A stretch of DNA of 64,000 nt from Notospermus geniculatus (taxonomy: Eukaryota > Nemertea > Pilidiophora > Heteronemertea > Lineidae). The DNA is taken from positions 290,976 through 354,975 of the forward strand of contig NMRB01000193.1 of assembly GCA_002633025.1 (NCBI GenBank), written 5' to 3'. The notes beneath the pieces were generated by a model, which saw only the letters and a list, made by a program, of their open reading frames with translations, was not told the DNA's origin and did no database searches. A program made the position numbers and the translations under genes. Shown in pieces: positions 36,791 through 47,245 of this stretch (position 1 is its first letter; the number at the start of each line of letters is the position of its first letter).

Positions 36791-38935
36791 AACTTTACAA
36801 TATGAAACTCTAGAAAAAGATTGATAAAGATCTCTTAAAGGGGTTTTCAAGAGCATTTCGACCCTGATATGTGCTAAATCTCTTTGTAGTGAGGGATTAT
36901 TTCCCCAAAGCTCCGACTTACTGCCTTCTTAAGCTGTGAAAATCAGTGCGATATGTCACAAGTTTTGGCCTGGAGAAGAACCTGCAACAAACCGGCCTGT
37001 GTTTTCCCAAATATAGGGTGAACCATAGAGTCGTTGGCCACATATTGACAGATATTTGTTTTTCAGCCACACTCCACTGCAAAAAAACGGTCTATCAAAT
37101 GCTGGCCAACCCTGTCGAACCATTCCATATTTCGTTTCTCGTTTAAGATTTTCGATTTTGACAATATCTTTTCTGTCCCACAAGTGTCAAAGATATGTCT
37201 GGATTTTGAGGACTTTTATTTCCCCCACACTTGAGAGCAAAGGAACATTGATACATGTCTGCTTTCGCTATTAACGACAACATCATTGATAGCATTTCAT
37301 TGATGGCATTTCAACTTAACAACTAAAGTTAGGAATCGGGAATCACACCACGGCAGGCATGGCAGGAAGTGGTTCGAGCACCGAGAGCTGCCCGGCATTA
37401 CCCGGCAAGGCACGCCGTCCTTGCGACAAAAAACAACAACAACAACAACAAAATGCACTAAGTGACCTGCGTGTGCCTTCGTTTCGGGGTTTTGTACCCT
37501 ACGAACCTATCTAATCCAGTCTAGTGTTCACTAACATCATTATATTTCAATCAAAACCACAGCCAAAATCCCATCAAAAGATATTGTAACAAGAATGGGC
37601 ATTAACTGGACGAAAACATCTTACAGATCATTAAACTGAGCATGTCCGATCCAAACGGAGAGGTAACCATGGCCCCATGACACAGTTTTCCAACCGCGGA
37701 TTACTGGAAGCGAGGTTGGCCAAAACATTGCGTCAATGGTCATGTGACCATGACTAAATCCGCGAGAATTATATTTAAACCGCCTAAAAGAATGACGATG
37801 TTTTTAAAGTAGCATATAATAATGTCAAGATTATTTATCAAATCCGCAAGATTTTTCCTTAATGCTACATGTACCTTAACTTTTGAGTTAATAAGCAAAC
37901 TTGCTAATCTGATAATCTGGCTTATCCTGACAGGACAGAGAAAGGACCTTTTGGATTTGACAAGTTTATGGATCCTGAAGGGGCAAGGCGGGTTCAACAA
38001 GAACGAATTTTGTTTTTGACGAAAATTCCGACGTCAAGTAGGCTATAATTGTACTTTTGGTTCAATAAGTTCTCAAAACATTTTTATTTACCGGTACCAT
38101 GAAAAATCCCCTTTGCATCCAAAAATATCATAGCATTCGTACATGTATTATTAGTATGTACGCCCAAANACATGACAGCCGGTTTGTACATTTAGGCCTA
38201 TACGCAATGTTCACACGGGTGCAAAAATGGATAGACCAGTTGATCGGCAAAGCCGTGAAACACCTCTGGATCGGCCACTACAATCTGGAATATTCGAGAA
38301 CTTTCTTAAAGCTCAAAATTCTCCTTCACTTCGGGTTGCGAAATAAAGATGAACTTTGGCCTTTGTGAACTTTATGACTTCAAAGCCGGATGTGGTGGAC
38401 AAAATGAGTGAGTTGTATATTTCTGCTTCACCTTCGGTTTAAAACGTAAAAATTTACGTTTTGAGGTGGAAAAATGGCACTTTTCAAGGAAAAATGGCAC
38501 TTTTTTACGATTTTTGCAACTTGAAAAAATCGCATTTTTCAAGGAAAAATGCTAAAATTTTGGTGTTTTTGCTGTTGCAGTGAAGAATGCTCTTCCGTCT
38601 ACATCCCTTCGTTTTGCTAATACTCTTATCGTTTAAAAGCTTTTATCTTTGATTTAAATGGTAAACAAAAGAGAGAAATCATGCTCCCGTATGATGAGCT
38701 GAAAAGGCAGCTTAACTGTGAAAGTTGCGAACAGAAACGCGAATTTATTTTTTTACAACTTCTATTTTGTGGCGGGTACGTGATTTTACAACACAATACT
38801 CTACAATCGTCAAGAACACGAATAAACCAGTTGATTGGTCAGTCTCTGTACAAATTAAAGCCAAACATTTTCACCGTTCAGCTTCAATACATCAAGCGAC
38901 TGAACCCTCAAACGTACGGATCTGTCATTTCCTGA
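36791..38935. other. Unique DNA with simple repeats
   Basis: A CAA microsatellite lies at 37426-37453. At 38438-38461 AAAACGTAAA faces TTTACGTTTT, and the next 120 bp repeat the word AAAAATGGCACTTTT. One N is at 38169. Confidence 0.5.
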
Positions 38936-39466
38936 CAACCACAAGATCTCCGCTTCTACAAGCGAATAAAGCGAGTTGATCCATATTCTATTGACCTTCA
39001 GAGGGACTCGGGGAAAGGCCGTTTATTATGCGACGGGCACAGCACACCGTGCGTGTTACACCACAATGACACAAACATAGTGGTCCAACACGTGCAACTT
39101 GCAGAAAACGATTCTCAGCCTGGGTATTCTACTCAAATTTTACTGCAGAACTTATCCGTCCCGACCATTGGACCGAGTTTTTCGCCCGGCGATGTGTGCA
39201 GACTTGTTTCTCGAGAGATTTTCGTGTTCTCTCCCACAATTGAGGACACATTGTTCTATTATCCGAAAACGTTCATCTTCATTCTCACCAAGGTAGGACC
39301 AAGACCGTGTCGAGAACATACCTCAAGAAAATACGGCCTTCGACGTTTAAAAACAATTATTGGCGGTTATTACTTGTTTATTGATGGACACCGGAACCTG
39401 ATCGCTTGGCCGAGGCGTGGCTGGAGAGGAAAGGTGGCCAAGGCAATCACTTTCAAAAGACGTTAA
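38936..39466 (+). CDS. Long open frame, possible exon, unknown product
   Basis: The frame is open for 177 codons after TGA at 38933, the longest stretch in the window free of both stops and Ns. It has no early ATG, so it would have to be an internal exon. It includes RFYKRIKRVDPYSIDLQRD, later QHVQLAENDSQPGYSTQ and SPTIEDTLFYYPKTFIFIL, then TK at a possible ACCAAG|GTAGGA donor (39292). A CCACAAG acceptor lies near the start. By my rough estimate a chance frame of this length is unlikely but not excluded in 64 kb. No domain is recognised. Confidence 0.22.
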   Translation, partial: QPQDLRFYKRIKRVDPYSIDLQRDSGKGRLLCDGHSTPCVLHHNDTNIVVQHVQLAENDSQPGYSTQILLQNLSVPTIGPSFSPGDVCRLVSREIFVFSPTIEDTLFYYPKTFIFILTKVGPRPCREHTSRKYGLRRLKTIIGGYYLFIDGHRNLIAWPRRGWRGKVAKAITFKRR

Positions 39467-39641
39467 CGCCAATCCTATTTCAGCTTCTGTCCATCACTTT
39501 GTGTACGACTGGTGTAGTGGTTCAGCACGGACGGTCTTCTTCTTTCCCTGCTCTCCTGGGGTCATACTGAGCTCCAGTAGGCGGGGGGAGGGGGGAGCCA
39601 CCCTGGCGATCATCCGTCTCGGTTCGATCTCCGTGTGGTAT

Positions 39642-40022
39642 CAATCTCGTACCCAGAGATTCGTTACGCNGCTAGCCATTTTCACGCCTTAGGTGTGATT
39701 TTTGGTGTCGTGCAATTTTCGACCGAATTTTAACCACAAATGCACTGAAATGACTTGAGATGACTTGAGTATAAAATGTTCACACAAAAATGTCCTTAGA
39801 AAGTTTTTTTCGAGGGATCTGTTGTATTTATTGAGGAAAATCCACAGCACTACTCTCGGCGCACTGTGTAAACTTGGAGTGAAGCGGGATGCGCCGTGTG
39901 TAACGCACTTGCCTGCATTTTGGTTCCCGAAGCCACCGCTAGGGCTTAGCCGTCTCCAGAGATTAGTGTAGCGACCATCAACCTCGGCCGAGCGTAACTA
40001 ATCTCTGGGTACGAGATTGGTG
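39642..40022. mobile_element. Element bounded by a 28-bp inverted repeat
   Basis: CAATCTCGTACCCAGAG, then ATTCGTTACGC, at 39642-39669 is mirrored by GCGTAACTAATCTCTGG, then GTACGAGATTG, at 39995-40022. The interior carries ATTTTGGTTCCCGAAGCC, then CCGCTAGGGCT, at 39917, a word that recurs at 63776. Probably a non-autonomous transposon. A single N is at 39670. Confidence 0.6.
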
Positions 40023-40039
40023 TGGTATGTGCCGCAACG

Positions 40040-40720
40040 TCCGCAATCCATCCATTTGTTCAGGAGAAATAGCACTTTTCCTGTTTTCACATTTAGCCCC
40101 CTATTGGCCAAACCTTGAACCGAATGTTGCTGAATATTGAAAGGAAACAATGTCTGCTCACAAGCAACGTGTCCAAAAAATTTCACCATAAAATCTCAAG
40201 TCGTTCCCATGTTATAACACTTCGATGATTTTCGGGTAACGCTGCCTGGCGGCCATATTGGATGTCCGATTGGCCCGAAACTTGGTATTTCAGAAGGTAT
40301 CCCTGTAGTTCACATTTATGCAAGGTATGAAGTGGCTAGCTGAGAAAACGACGACACATGCCAAGTTCGTAACTTTTGCCGAACTTTGACCTCTGTGACC
40401 TTGAAAAGTAGGTCAAATCAAAACCCGGGTATTATGTTATGTATCGTCATTAGATATACCTATGATAAAAATTTGGCGACGATCCCTCCATTCGTTCATG
40501 AGAAATAGCNNNNNNNNNNNNNNNNNNNNNNNNATAAAAATTTGGTGACGATCCGTTCATTTGTTCAGGAGAAATAGCACTTTTTCTGTTTTCACATTTA
40601 GCCCCCTATTGGCCAAACCTTGAATTGAATGACGCTGAATATCGAAAGGAAACAACGTCTACTTACAAGCAACATGTCCCAAAAATTTCAAAAGAAAATC
40701 TCAAGTCGTTTTTAAGTTAT
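40040..40720. repeat. Repeat block in at least three partial copies around a gap
   Basis: TTGTTCAGGAGAAATAGCAC and GCCCCCTATTGGCCAAAC occur near 40056 and again near 40560. GATAAAAATTTGGCGACG occurs at 40463 and again just after the gap. Between them the text GACCTCTGTGACCTTGAAAA resembles a dispersed repeat. The unit contains no coding frame. Confidence 0.8.
40510..40533. other. Assembly gap, 24 Ns
   Basis: Run of N between two near-identical repeat copies. Confidence 0.99.
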
Positions 40721-41399
40721 CAGTCGGACAAGAGTAAAAGCGACCGCCCGGACGCCCAAACGCCCGACCGCCCGCCACTTTCGCCACTTTCGGTAACTTA
40801 ATAACCAGGACTTTCTTCGAAAACCTGGTTAAAAACTGGACAACCACTCCCGACATAAAAGTTGGAGACCTGGCCAACATCATCTGGTACAGCAAGTCCC
40901 TCTGATTGGTCATATTGAATCACGTGATCTCAGCGGCACACTGTGCTTGTAAAAATCGCCGCCCGGCATGATTTTCATCACTTGAGAAGTTCGACGCGCT
41001 GTGATACCATTACTAACGCTTCATCAGGTAAGGTACCGTATTTCAACTCATTCTTTTATATGTAGCAACAGTTTCCGTGCCAAATTAACAAAGATCATTC
41101 AAATACGTAGATTGAAACAGTCTTGTCGAGCATTCCTGATCGGTGTGTACACTCGCGAGCACTGGGGCTGCGGTGTACATCGATCGTGTGATGGATGAAG
41201 TAGGTCACCATGCCAAATAGCGGGACGCTTTATGCAGGGCTGGTTCCCCTGGCCATCGATGGTGGCGGTGACTTATATTCACAATAAAAGTTAAAGTTTG
41301 GGTTTATAGTCTGATATCAACAACGGTAGAGGTGTCGTCCGACTTAACACTTTAACACCAGTCTATCCTGAAACCTTTCAGTAGAACTCTGATGAGCTG
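40721..41399. other. Unique DNA, nothing recognised
   Basis: No gene or clear repeat. The part from about 41330 may be the 3' body of the SINE that follows. Confidence 0.45.
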
Positions 41400-41567
41400 C
41401 TCATTCAGCGTTACAATCTGAGCTTTGGACCGGTGTAGGCCTACCCATTTATACACCTGGGTGGAGAGAGGCCAGTGAGGCAAAGAGACTTGCGCCCAGT
41501 GGGATTCGAACCCGGGACCTTCTGACCGCTAGTCGGAGACCCGAACCACTACACGACAGTGGCTCCC
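41400..41567 (-). mobile_element. tRNA-derived SINE
   Basis: The minus-strand head (41567-41491) reads GGGAGCCACTGTCGTGTAG, TGGTTCGGGTC, then GGTCAGAAGGTCCC and GGGTTCGAATCCCACTGGG. It has an A-box-like segment and an exact B box (GGTTCGAATCC). It is followed by a non-tRNA body with CCACCCAGGTGTATAAATGG. The body and several mismatches in tRNA stems show that it is a retroposon and not a working tRNA gene. The 3' end was not located and may reach 41330. Confidence 0.8.
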
Positions 41568-42234
41568 CTCGGCCTCATGCCAGCGAACCGTTGTTGCCGT
41601 TAGGCTTGTCTTCATCTCTCAACAGGTCTCCCTACTACATTTTGTATACTTCCACCCTCCGGCCTTCAGTGACACCGAAACCGGCGACCAAGTCAGCAGG
41701 CCACGGACGTCTAATACAGCGATACGTGATTCCCGACACCTAAAGTACAAATTAATTTAACGTGATCATCCTTAATCTAATCATAACATGATCGACGAAG
41801 GCATACCACAGCAGTCCCAAACAATGTACCGGAATCCAAAATCCCCAGTATAAGCGTGCCACAAATCGTATTTTTCAAATAAAAATGAATCTGCTCGCGC
41901 CACGTGGCCGTAATTCCAAATAATACCATTTTAGGGGAAATATTGTTGGAGACGCTGAGAGGTGGCTAAGCATCTTGTAAGCCAAGGATCATCCGATCAC
42001 AGACCGATTAAGTTAAATTCTGCATCATTCAATTTAGTACAATTAATTCAACAATCACTCGCAACCTCCTTTTCTTTGCTCAATCTGTCTGTAAGTCCGG
42101 ACTGAATACCTTCACTCCTAATTCGTGCCTAATTTGATTAAAGTGTATTTTGAGATTTTCATTCTAATGCTATTCTGATAATTGGTTCTCCACAGTTTAT
42201 CTTCATGATCCGAAAATGCGGCAAAGATCACGTT
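41568..42234. other. Unique DNA, nothing recognised
   Basis: AT-rich sequence with many stops in every frame. Confidence 0.5.
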
Positions 42235-42980
42235 TTTATGAACACCTAATGACTGATCATCCGGGTTTATCCTCTTGCCTTAGACACAATATTAACAAAA
42301 ATCGGCTCTCAACAATATCATTATAGCCTGTGGTTGAGTTATACGTGTAACGAAAAAATATCTTGACTTTGACGATTTGGATTCTAAATAAATGTATTAT
42401 TCACTTATTATCGGGATAAGTAAATTGAATCAACGGATTCTGTGGTTTAAAAGCTCATCGACACGGGGCGGAATAGCCAAATCGCTTCAATCTAAAGGAG
42501 ATTCATTGAAATCAGCAAATTTTTTCTCTACTGTAGGCGTTTTTTGCAATATGTGCTTGTACAGGGCCATGTACATGTATGTACAGCGCGAGTGCACTAC
42601 ACGCACATCATGAGAACAAGTCGAGCAAAGCCTCATAAAGATTCGATTCCGTTGAAAATGCAGCCGTAAAGGAAATGAACGTTGCTCTCTTAGGCTAGAT
42701 CTCTCCCGACGCAACCATTACCCTTCGACTACTAGGTTGGGGGACCCTGGGATTGCTAGCTTACCCCATCCGCAACTGGCCTTCTAAGCCTTTTTATGCA
42801 TGGATCGCCTACATTGAAGTTCGAAAAAATACATGGGCATTGGGTTTGGCTACCGAAAACCAACAACGCACTAAGAAACATGGCTTTTCACCGAGTTCGA
42901 GTTATGAGTGTCGAGTTCGAAATGTTCGTGCCGCGAGGAAAGATGCGAGTTTTGAGTTGAAAGCTTTGCTGTCGTTGTTG
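42235..42980. repeat. Duplicated segment, empty copy (A-B)
   Basis: Part A (42235-42692) matches 43073-43522 and part B (42693-42980) matches 45223-45502. In this copy A and B are contiguous across TCTTAGGCTAG, giving the pre-insertion sequence of the other copy. A few substitutions and small indels separate the two. This could be a tandem duplication or two alleles placed in series. Confidence 0.9.
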
Positions 42981-43584
42981 CCCTCACCGAAACCCAGTGT
43001 AAAAATACACTGGAACAGTACTGGGATCAATACTGGCCATACTGGATTCTTACTGGGTTTTGCTGGGGTTANTTTATGAACACCTAATGACTGATCATCC
43101 GGTTTTATCCTCTTGCCTTAGACACAATATTAACCAAAATCGGCTCTCAACAATATCATTAGCCCGTGGTTGAGTTATACATGTAACAAAAAAATATCTT
43201 GACTTTGACGATTTGGATTCTAAATAAATGTATTATTCACTTATTATCGGGATTTAAGTAAATTGAATCAACGGATTCTGTGGTTTAAAAGCTCATCGAC
43301 ACGGGGCGGAGTAGCCAAATCGCTTCAATCTAAAGGAGATTCATTGAAATCAGCATATTTTTTCTCTACTATAGGCGTTTTTTGCAATATGTGCTTGTAC
43401 AGGGCCATGTATGTACAGCGAGTGCACTGCACGCACATCATGAGAACAAGTCGAGCAAAGCCTCATAAAGGTTCGATTCCGTTGAAAATACAGCCGTAAA
43501 GGAAAGGAACGTTGCTCTCTTAAGCACAGGAGCCTGTACCTTATTACACAAAGACATGAGCTGTTAGAAGTCCCAACAGTCATT

Positions 43585-43712
43585 TAGTATCGAAAGTAGG
43601 GTTAGGCCCCCTTTCCGTTCGCCCCAGCATCCCTAAATATAATCTCAAGAGATATATGATAGGAGGCCTAACCCTCACGTTTAGGCCTAGCCTACCCTTA
43701 CTTTCGACACTA
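43585..43712. mobile_element. 128-bp nested MITE flanked by TA
   Basis: TA then GTATCGAAAGTAGGG is mirrored by CCCTTACTTTCGACAC then TA. GGCCTA-rich sequence lies between. It sits inside the composite insertion. Confidence 0.7.
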
Positions 43713-43769
43713 GGCCTAATGATTATTCACACTTAGTCTTACGTCAGTGTCCACGGGTATTAAGGTTCA

Positions 43770-44273
43770 GGGGCCATATGCATAAAACTACTTAAGTATG
43801 AAAATCCCAAGGGATTCCCTCAAACCACCACTAAAGTGGAAATCTTAAGTTAAGGGAGATGCAGAAAGCAACTTTGGAATAGTGAAAGCCTCAAAATCAC
43901 CCTTAACTCTAAGTGTGGTCACAGTTCCCTTAACTGACTCCTTTAACTTCACAGTTGTGGCAGGCACAGGTTGGAATATGCTATCCATGCTGTTTTTTAA
44001 TGCATCCTAGCCAAATAGGCCGGGGAAATTATGTTGAGAAACCTTCCTTAAGTATAACACTCAAGAAATCTGGGAAACCCCTTGAATACTGAAATTTCAT
44101 TGGCTGACACAACAATTCCTGGAAATAATTTAGTTAAGGGTTGCCCTTAGCTGAGTATGCCCTTAGTTTGTTTTATGCATACACCTTAAGTATGGCACTT
44201 GGTAAAGTGAAATCCTTAGACTTTAAGGGTAAGTTTTACACTTAACTTAAGGAAGTTTTATGCATATGGCCCC
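43770..44273. mobile_element. 504-bp nested fold-back with GGGGCC ends
   Basis: Left end GGGGCCATATGCATAAAAC, then TACTTAAG. The right end is the inverse, CTTAAGGAAGTTTTATGC, then ATATGGCCCC. The interior is rich in CTTAAG and CCTTAA words in both orientations. No coding capacity. Confidence 0.8.
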
Positions 44274-44274
44274 A

Positions 44275-45071
44275 GGCGCCATATGCACAAAACATCTTAA
44301 GTGTAATTTTTTGAGAATTTCCCAAAGAATTTCCTTAAGTAGTCATTCTTAACCTGAGTGGTATGCACAAAGCATCTTAAGATGAGAATTTTCTTAAAAA
44401 TATCCTTAACTTTAAGGTACCTCATCAAGTTTCTTAAGTGAAAATTTTGTCCTTATTTCCAGCAAAAAATACAGAAATTGTGTCTTTGACCTATTCAAAG
44501 ATGTAGAGCAGCATCATTTCTTCATAGCTCTTATTATTATTGTTGGTTACACTGAAGATAATGAAGTCAGAGGGTGGTACGGGTACCAATGATAATTCGG
44601 GACAGTGGAAATCCTTTTGATTTTGGCTTGGGTGAGGGGATTTCACTTTGATGGAACGGGACTACTCTTCATTTAATATCAATCTTCTTGCTGCAGATAG
44701 ATTGACAGAAGCCACGCAGTTCCTGCCTTACTAAGAGAAATCCTACTGAGTTGAGAAAGTTCCTATTACTTAAGAAAATCCTTAACGTGTGCAACCACGT
44801 GCTCTTGAAGCAGGGATTCCCTAGGCATTCCCAGTGTGAGCTATTGTAACAGTGAATTCTATTGGCTAACGCATAGGCTAAATTTAGCTCTAGGCCTAAG
44901 AGAAATCCTACTGAGTTGAGGAAATTCCTATTACTTAAGAAAATTCTCAGCTCAGGAAATTCGTAAGGTGCTTTGTGCATACCACTTGAAGGATTTCCTT
45001 AGCTAAGAATTCTTTTACGAGGTTAAGGATAATCTTACACTTAATATAAGGATTTTTTGTGCATACGGGGC
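44275..45071. mobile_element. About 800-bp nested fold-back related to 43770
   Basis: Left end GGCGCCATATGCACAAAAC; right end the inverse of GGCCCCGTATGCACAAAA. It abuts the element at 43770 with only one base between. It contains another inverted pair at 44357-44986. Its words resemble those of its neighbour, suggesting one family. Confidence 0.7.
44357..44986. mobile_element. Innermost fold-back
   Basis: GTGGTATGCACAAAGCATC and the inverse GGTGCTTTGTGCATACCAC bound this segment. Inside, AGAAATCCTACTGAGTTGAG and TTCCTATTACTTAAG occur twice (near 44738 and 44900), a direct duplication of about 55 bp. Confidence 0.65.
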
Positions 45072-45088
45072 CAGGCTCCTGTGTCTTA

Positions 45089-45219
45089 AGGCTCGTTTCC
45101 ACAGACGCGTTTCACGCTGCGTGATGCGTCAAATCTTTTGTTATTTTCCGCCGCTCTGCTTCCAAACAATGGGCAAAGCGTCAAAACGCTCACGCTACCG
45201 CTTCTGTGGAAACGGGCCT
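45089..45219. mobile_element. 131-bp Harbinger-like MITE with TTA duplication
   Basis: Termini AGGCTCGTTTCCACAGA and the inverse TCTGTGGAAACGGGCCT are flanked by TTA on both sides. The empty copy at 42690-42692 has a single TTA. A three-base TTA or TAA target is characteristic of PIF/Harbinger elements. Minus strand 45151-45126 carries GCGGAAAATAACAAAAG, then ATTTGACGC, which is shared with the MITE at 57599. Confidence 0.85.
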
Positions 45220-45502
45220 TTAGGCTAGATCTCTCCCGACGCAACCATACCCTTCGACTACTAGGTTGGGGGACCCTGGGATTGCTAGCTTACCCCATCC
45301 GCAACTGGCCTTCTAAGCCTTTTTATGCATGGATCGCCTACATTGAAGTTCAAATACATGGGCATTGGGTTTGCCTACCGAAAACCAACAACGCACTAAG
45401 AAACATGGCTTTTCACTGAGTTCGAGTTATGAGTGAGTTCGAAATGTTCGTGCCGCGAGGAAAGATGCGAGTTTTGAGTTGAAAGCTTTGCTGTCGTCGT
45501 TG

Positions 45503-46116
45503 GTAATAATGAAGAAATTTGATAACACCTTTTTCTTCATTCTTTCTTTCAATTTCTTCATTCTTTCTTTCAATTTCTTCATTATTATCTCTTTGCTGAT
45601 CAACACGGCACCCATCAATATATTGTCGTTGTTGGTGCACGTGAAGTCTGCAAGAAGCAAACATCAGAAAGGATCTGCTCTGAATTTTCTCCGAGAGTGG
45701 TAGCCACAAGGCATAGAATGATACTCACTTCACGACTCTAATACCAAATCACCAAATACATTTTGCAAATTTTAAACATCTTTTAATATTGCCGTGATGT
45801 TTATACACACACAGTTGTATACTACATGTATGTACACAATACATGTACGTTAGCTTTGCGGTAGCTTCTCAACCCGGGCTTCTCAATTACTAACACCCTC
45901 AAAGAAATCGGATTGCGAGTGATAATCTCTATGATTTAAACATTTGTACATTGCATTAGGAGTAGTAGCTTACAGTAACTTACACATTACACAGCGAAGT
46001 AGTATTCTACGCGACTTTCCGTGTTGAAACTAGTGATTTTCCGTTAATACCTTTAAGAAGATTTTGCCTTGGACAAACATTAATGTGATCGTTTATATGT
46101 TGCTCATGTAAATGAA
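45503..46116. other. Unique DNA with a short tandem repeat
   Basis: At about 45538-45590 TTCTTTCTTTCAATTTCTTCA is repeated (20-21 bp unit). The Lys/Glu-rich minus-strand frame here is a product of that repeat. ACATGT words at 45825-45850. Confidence 0.5.
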
Positions 46117-46228
46117 ATAAAAAGCAACTATGTGTCATATCTGGTAAATATATTTTTATTACCATTTACATGTAATGGTAATAAAAATGTATTTACCAGA
46201 TTTGACACATACTGTAGTTGCTTTTTAT
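46117..46228. mobile_element. 112-bp hairpin element
   Basis: ATAAAAAGCAACTA, TGTGTCATATCTGGTAAAT, TTTTTATTACCAT form the left arm. The right arm is the near-perfect inverse, ending GTTGCTTTTTAT. The loop is a TACATGTA palindrome. The right arm carries an extra CAGT-like insertion. No coding capacity. Confidence 0.8.
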
Positions 46229-47187
46229 ATAGAGTATATATATAGAGTATAGCTATAACATGAAGCTACGGGATATCGTGGTTTCGTGCAGTCTCTGCCA
46301 TGGCCGTCATGTTGACAAAGGAAGAGCTGGTACATGTATAAAGGCTGGACGCAAGGAAACCAACCGCCGCGTAGCGGCAAATCAGCGAGGCTTGCTAATT
46401 ACGTATGCGTTTCACAGCAATCATTTCAGCCTTGGAGGAGAAAATTCGCCTGAAACTTTGTCACCTGATACTGAATTTACAACAGTAAGACGGGCGTTTA
46501 AATCGTACAGGATCGGTGTGTATCATAATTGTTAGGCGAACTGATGTGAAAACTAGTCCAAAACGGGATCCAGTTATGAGTTTGAAGCGGTTTTTGGTAA
46601 CCGGCGATGAACATGTGACGTCATCATCTGGCCTATAAATTATTCTCAGGGACGAAACTGCACGAAAACGAATTTAGCCCATTCCGCTCGCTCAATACAG
46701 TGACGTTGCTGATGGCGTCATAATCGCTTAGATTGGTTACCCGACTCCTCCGCTAGGAGCTGGCTGTACCAGTCTGATAATCAGCTGATAATCGCTTTTC
46801 GAAAACGAAGTTAATGAGTTAGTCCGTTCTGCTGGGCCATTTTTCACACATCCTCATGTGAAGTTCAAAATACACAGGTCGCGAGGTGTACTTATATCGT
46901 GGTGTATATGGCGAAGGCATTCCGGGCATTCCCATTTTCCGCGTAGTCTGTGTGGACATTGTCGGTATAAAAAGCCCAGGCTACACATTACAGTGAAATA
47001 ATATTTACTTATTATGCAATGTGTTGTTAGTGTTGGGGCCCGTCCGTGTTGCACAGTCTGGTGGGCAGCAGTGCCTCAACTCAGTCAACTGCTGCCTGAA
47101 CTGATGACTCGCCACACCGACGACAAGAAGGGACTGTGCTGTGCGTTTCGCCCCCAATTCTTAAATGCATAATATCATAGACAGTAC
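46229..47187. other. Unique DNA, nothing recognised
   Basis: An ATG-started plus frame at 46260-46535 has a CxxC near its start but no other support, and is left uncalled. Confidence 0.4.
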
Positions 47188-47245
47188 ATGCTTTCGCTGC
47201 TTTAAGAGAGAACGTTGCTTTTCTCTCTTAAAGCAGCGAAAGCAT
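47188..47245. repeat. 58-bp hairpin
   Basis: ATGCTTTCGCTGCTTTAAG then AGAGAA pairs perfectly with TTCTCTCTTAAAGCAGC then GAAAGCAT around an 8-base loop. Confidence 0.85.

Larger units (their letters stand above)
43525..45083. mobile_element. 1559-bp composite insertion with 12-bp termini and 7-bp duplication
   Basis: The termini CACAGGAGCCTG and CAGGCTCCTGTG are perfect inverses. Both are flanked by TCTTAAG (43518-43524 and 45084-45090). The last two bases of TCTTAAG belong to the Harbinger-like MITE at 45089, so this element arrived later. It encodes no transposase and is filled with further fold-backs. I could not assign a superfamily. Confidence 0.7.
43073..45502. repeat. Duplicated segment, filled copy (A'-insert-B')
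   Basis: This is the second copy of 42235-42980, split by about 1.7 kb of nested insertions between 43523 and 45222. It begins right after an N (43072). Comparison with the empty copy gives exact insertion boundaries. Confidence 0.9.

Noticed and set aside
41491-41567. Possible true tRNA gene on the minus strand
   Set aside because: The B box is perfect, but the stems are imperfect and a non-tRNA body follows, so it is a SINE head.
45427-45660. Lys/Glu-rich coiled-coil ORF on the minus strand
   Set aside because: It is produced by the TTCTTTCTTTCAATTTC tandem repeat.
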